The notes beneath the pieces were generated by a model. The model was not told where the DNA came from and ran no database searches. It saw only the letters and a list, made by a program, of their open reading frames with translations. From assembly GCA_013180625.2 (NCBI GenBank), contig SNVD02009519.1, positions 2,198,501 to 2,262,500 on the forward strand: 64,000 nt of DNA. Direction: 5' to 3'. The position numbers and the translations under genes are program-made. This document shows positions 63,975 through 64,000 of the stretch, in pieces. This DNA is from Boswellia sacra (Eukaryota > Streptophyta > Magnoliopsida > Sapindales > Burseraceae). How positions within the stretch are numbered: position 1 is the first letter of the stretch; the number at the start of each line of letters is the position of its first letter.

Positions 63975-64000
63975 AAGAACAGGGTTAGCCAGCCAACTAG

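Larger units (their letters stand above)
54470..64000 (-). mobile_element. Ty3/gypsy retrotransposon, Tat (Retand-like) type, 3' part
   Basis: The element reads right to left and runs off the window at 64000. Reverse transcriptase/RNase H (63974-62943), a second archaeal-type RNase H (62751-62161), integrase (62130-61006), then a spacer. Next comes an oppositely oriented ORF (57797-60053), repeat-rich sequence, a polypurine-like tract and the 3' LTR. Dual RNase H and an extra antisense ORF beyond integrase are known hallmarks of Tat-lineage elements. Pol carries at least two nonsense codons and a frameshift. The left LTR end is approximate. Confidence 0.85.

Overview
This is nuclear DNA of a eudicot plant. 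The genes are split by many GT-AG introns, the spacers are AT-rich, and Ty1/copia, Ty3/gypsy, Mutator-like and other transposon sequence fills the space between genes. I cannot name the species. The left end carries a plastidial pyruvate kinase gene (PKP2 type) divergent from a TIMELESS gene. The Arabidopsis orthologues (At5g52920 and At5g52910) have consecutive locus numbers, so this looks like conserved microsynteny.

Layout: 541-2833 (-) holds the 5' six exons of plastidial pyruvate kinase, whose 3' part lies beyond the left edge. 5226-16736 (+) holds a complete 20-exon TIMELESS gene (1,258 codons). 18.3-34.0 kb is a decayed accessory block: two EIX2-type LRR receptor-like protein pseudogenes arranged head to head (18329-21890 on -, 31301-33980 on +). 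Between them lie a degenerate repeat field, a GC-rich 26-bp inverted repeat, a CACTA-type terminus, a truncated copia element with one LTR, and a 1.27-kb foldback Mutator-like element with a 10-bp target duplication. 34083-39756 (-) is a full-length young copia element: two 399-bp LTRs that differ at 5 sites, and a CTAGC target duplication. 39.8-48.1 kb is spacer around an intact class III chitinase gene (43403-44287, -). Flank duplications there suggest a second chitinase copy that has lost its coding region. 48138-53164 (-) is a complete 15-exon homologue of WDR91 (659 codons); one of its introns has U12-type AT-AC signals. 54.4-64.0 kb is a Ty3/gypsy element of the Tat (Retand-like) type: pol is on the minus strand (RT, archaeal-type RNase H, integrase, damaged by stops and a frameshift), and an intact, intron-containing extra ORF (622 codons) runs on the opposite strand between pol and the 3' LTR.

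Functionally the host genes are unrelated: plastid glycolysis and fatty-acid supply, replication-fork protection, endosomal trafficking, and defence. The two signals most worth following are in the gypsy element: the undamaged spliced antisense ORF beside a decayed pol, and about ten copies of a roughly 21-bp palindrome (half-sites CCGAACTGA / TCAGTTCGG) spread over its LTR and the flank of that ORF. All exon joins were worked out by hand from splice signals, phase and protein similarity. Reading-frame arithmetic closes for all three spliced full-length models (TIMELESS, WDR91, antisense ORF).
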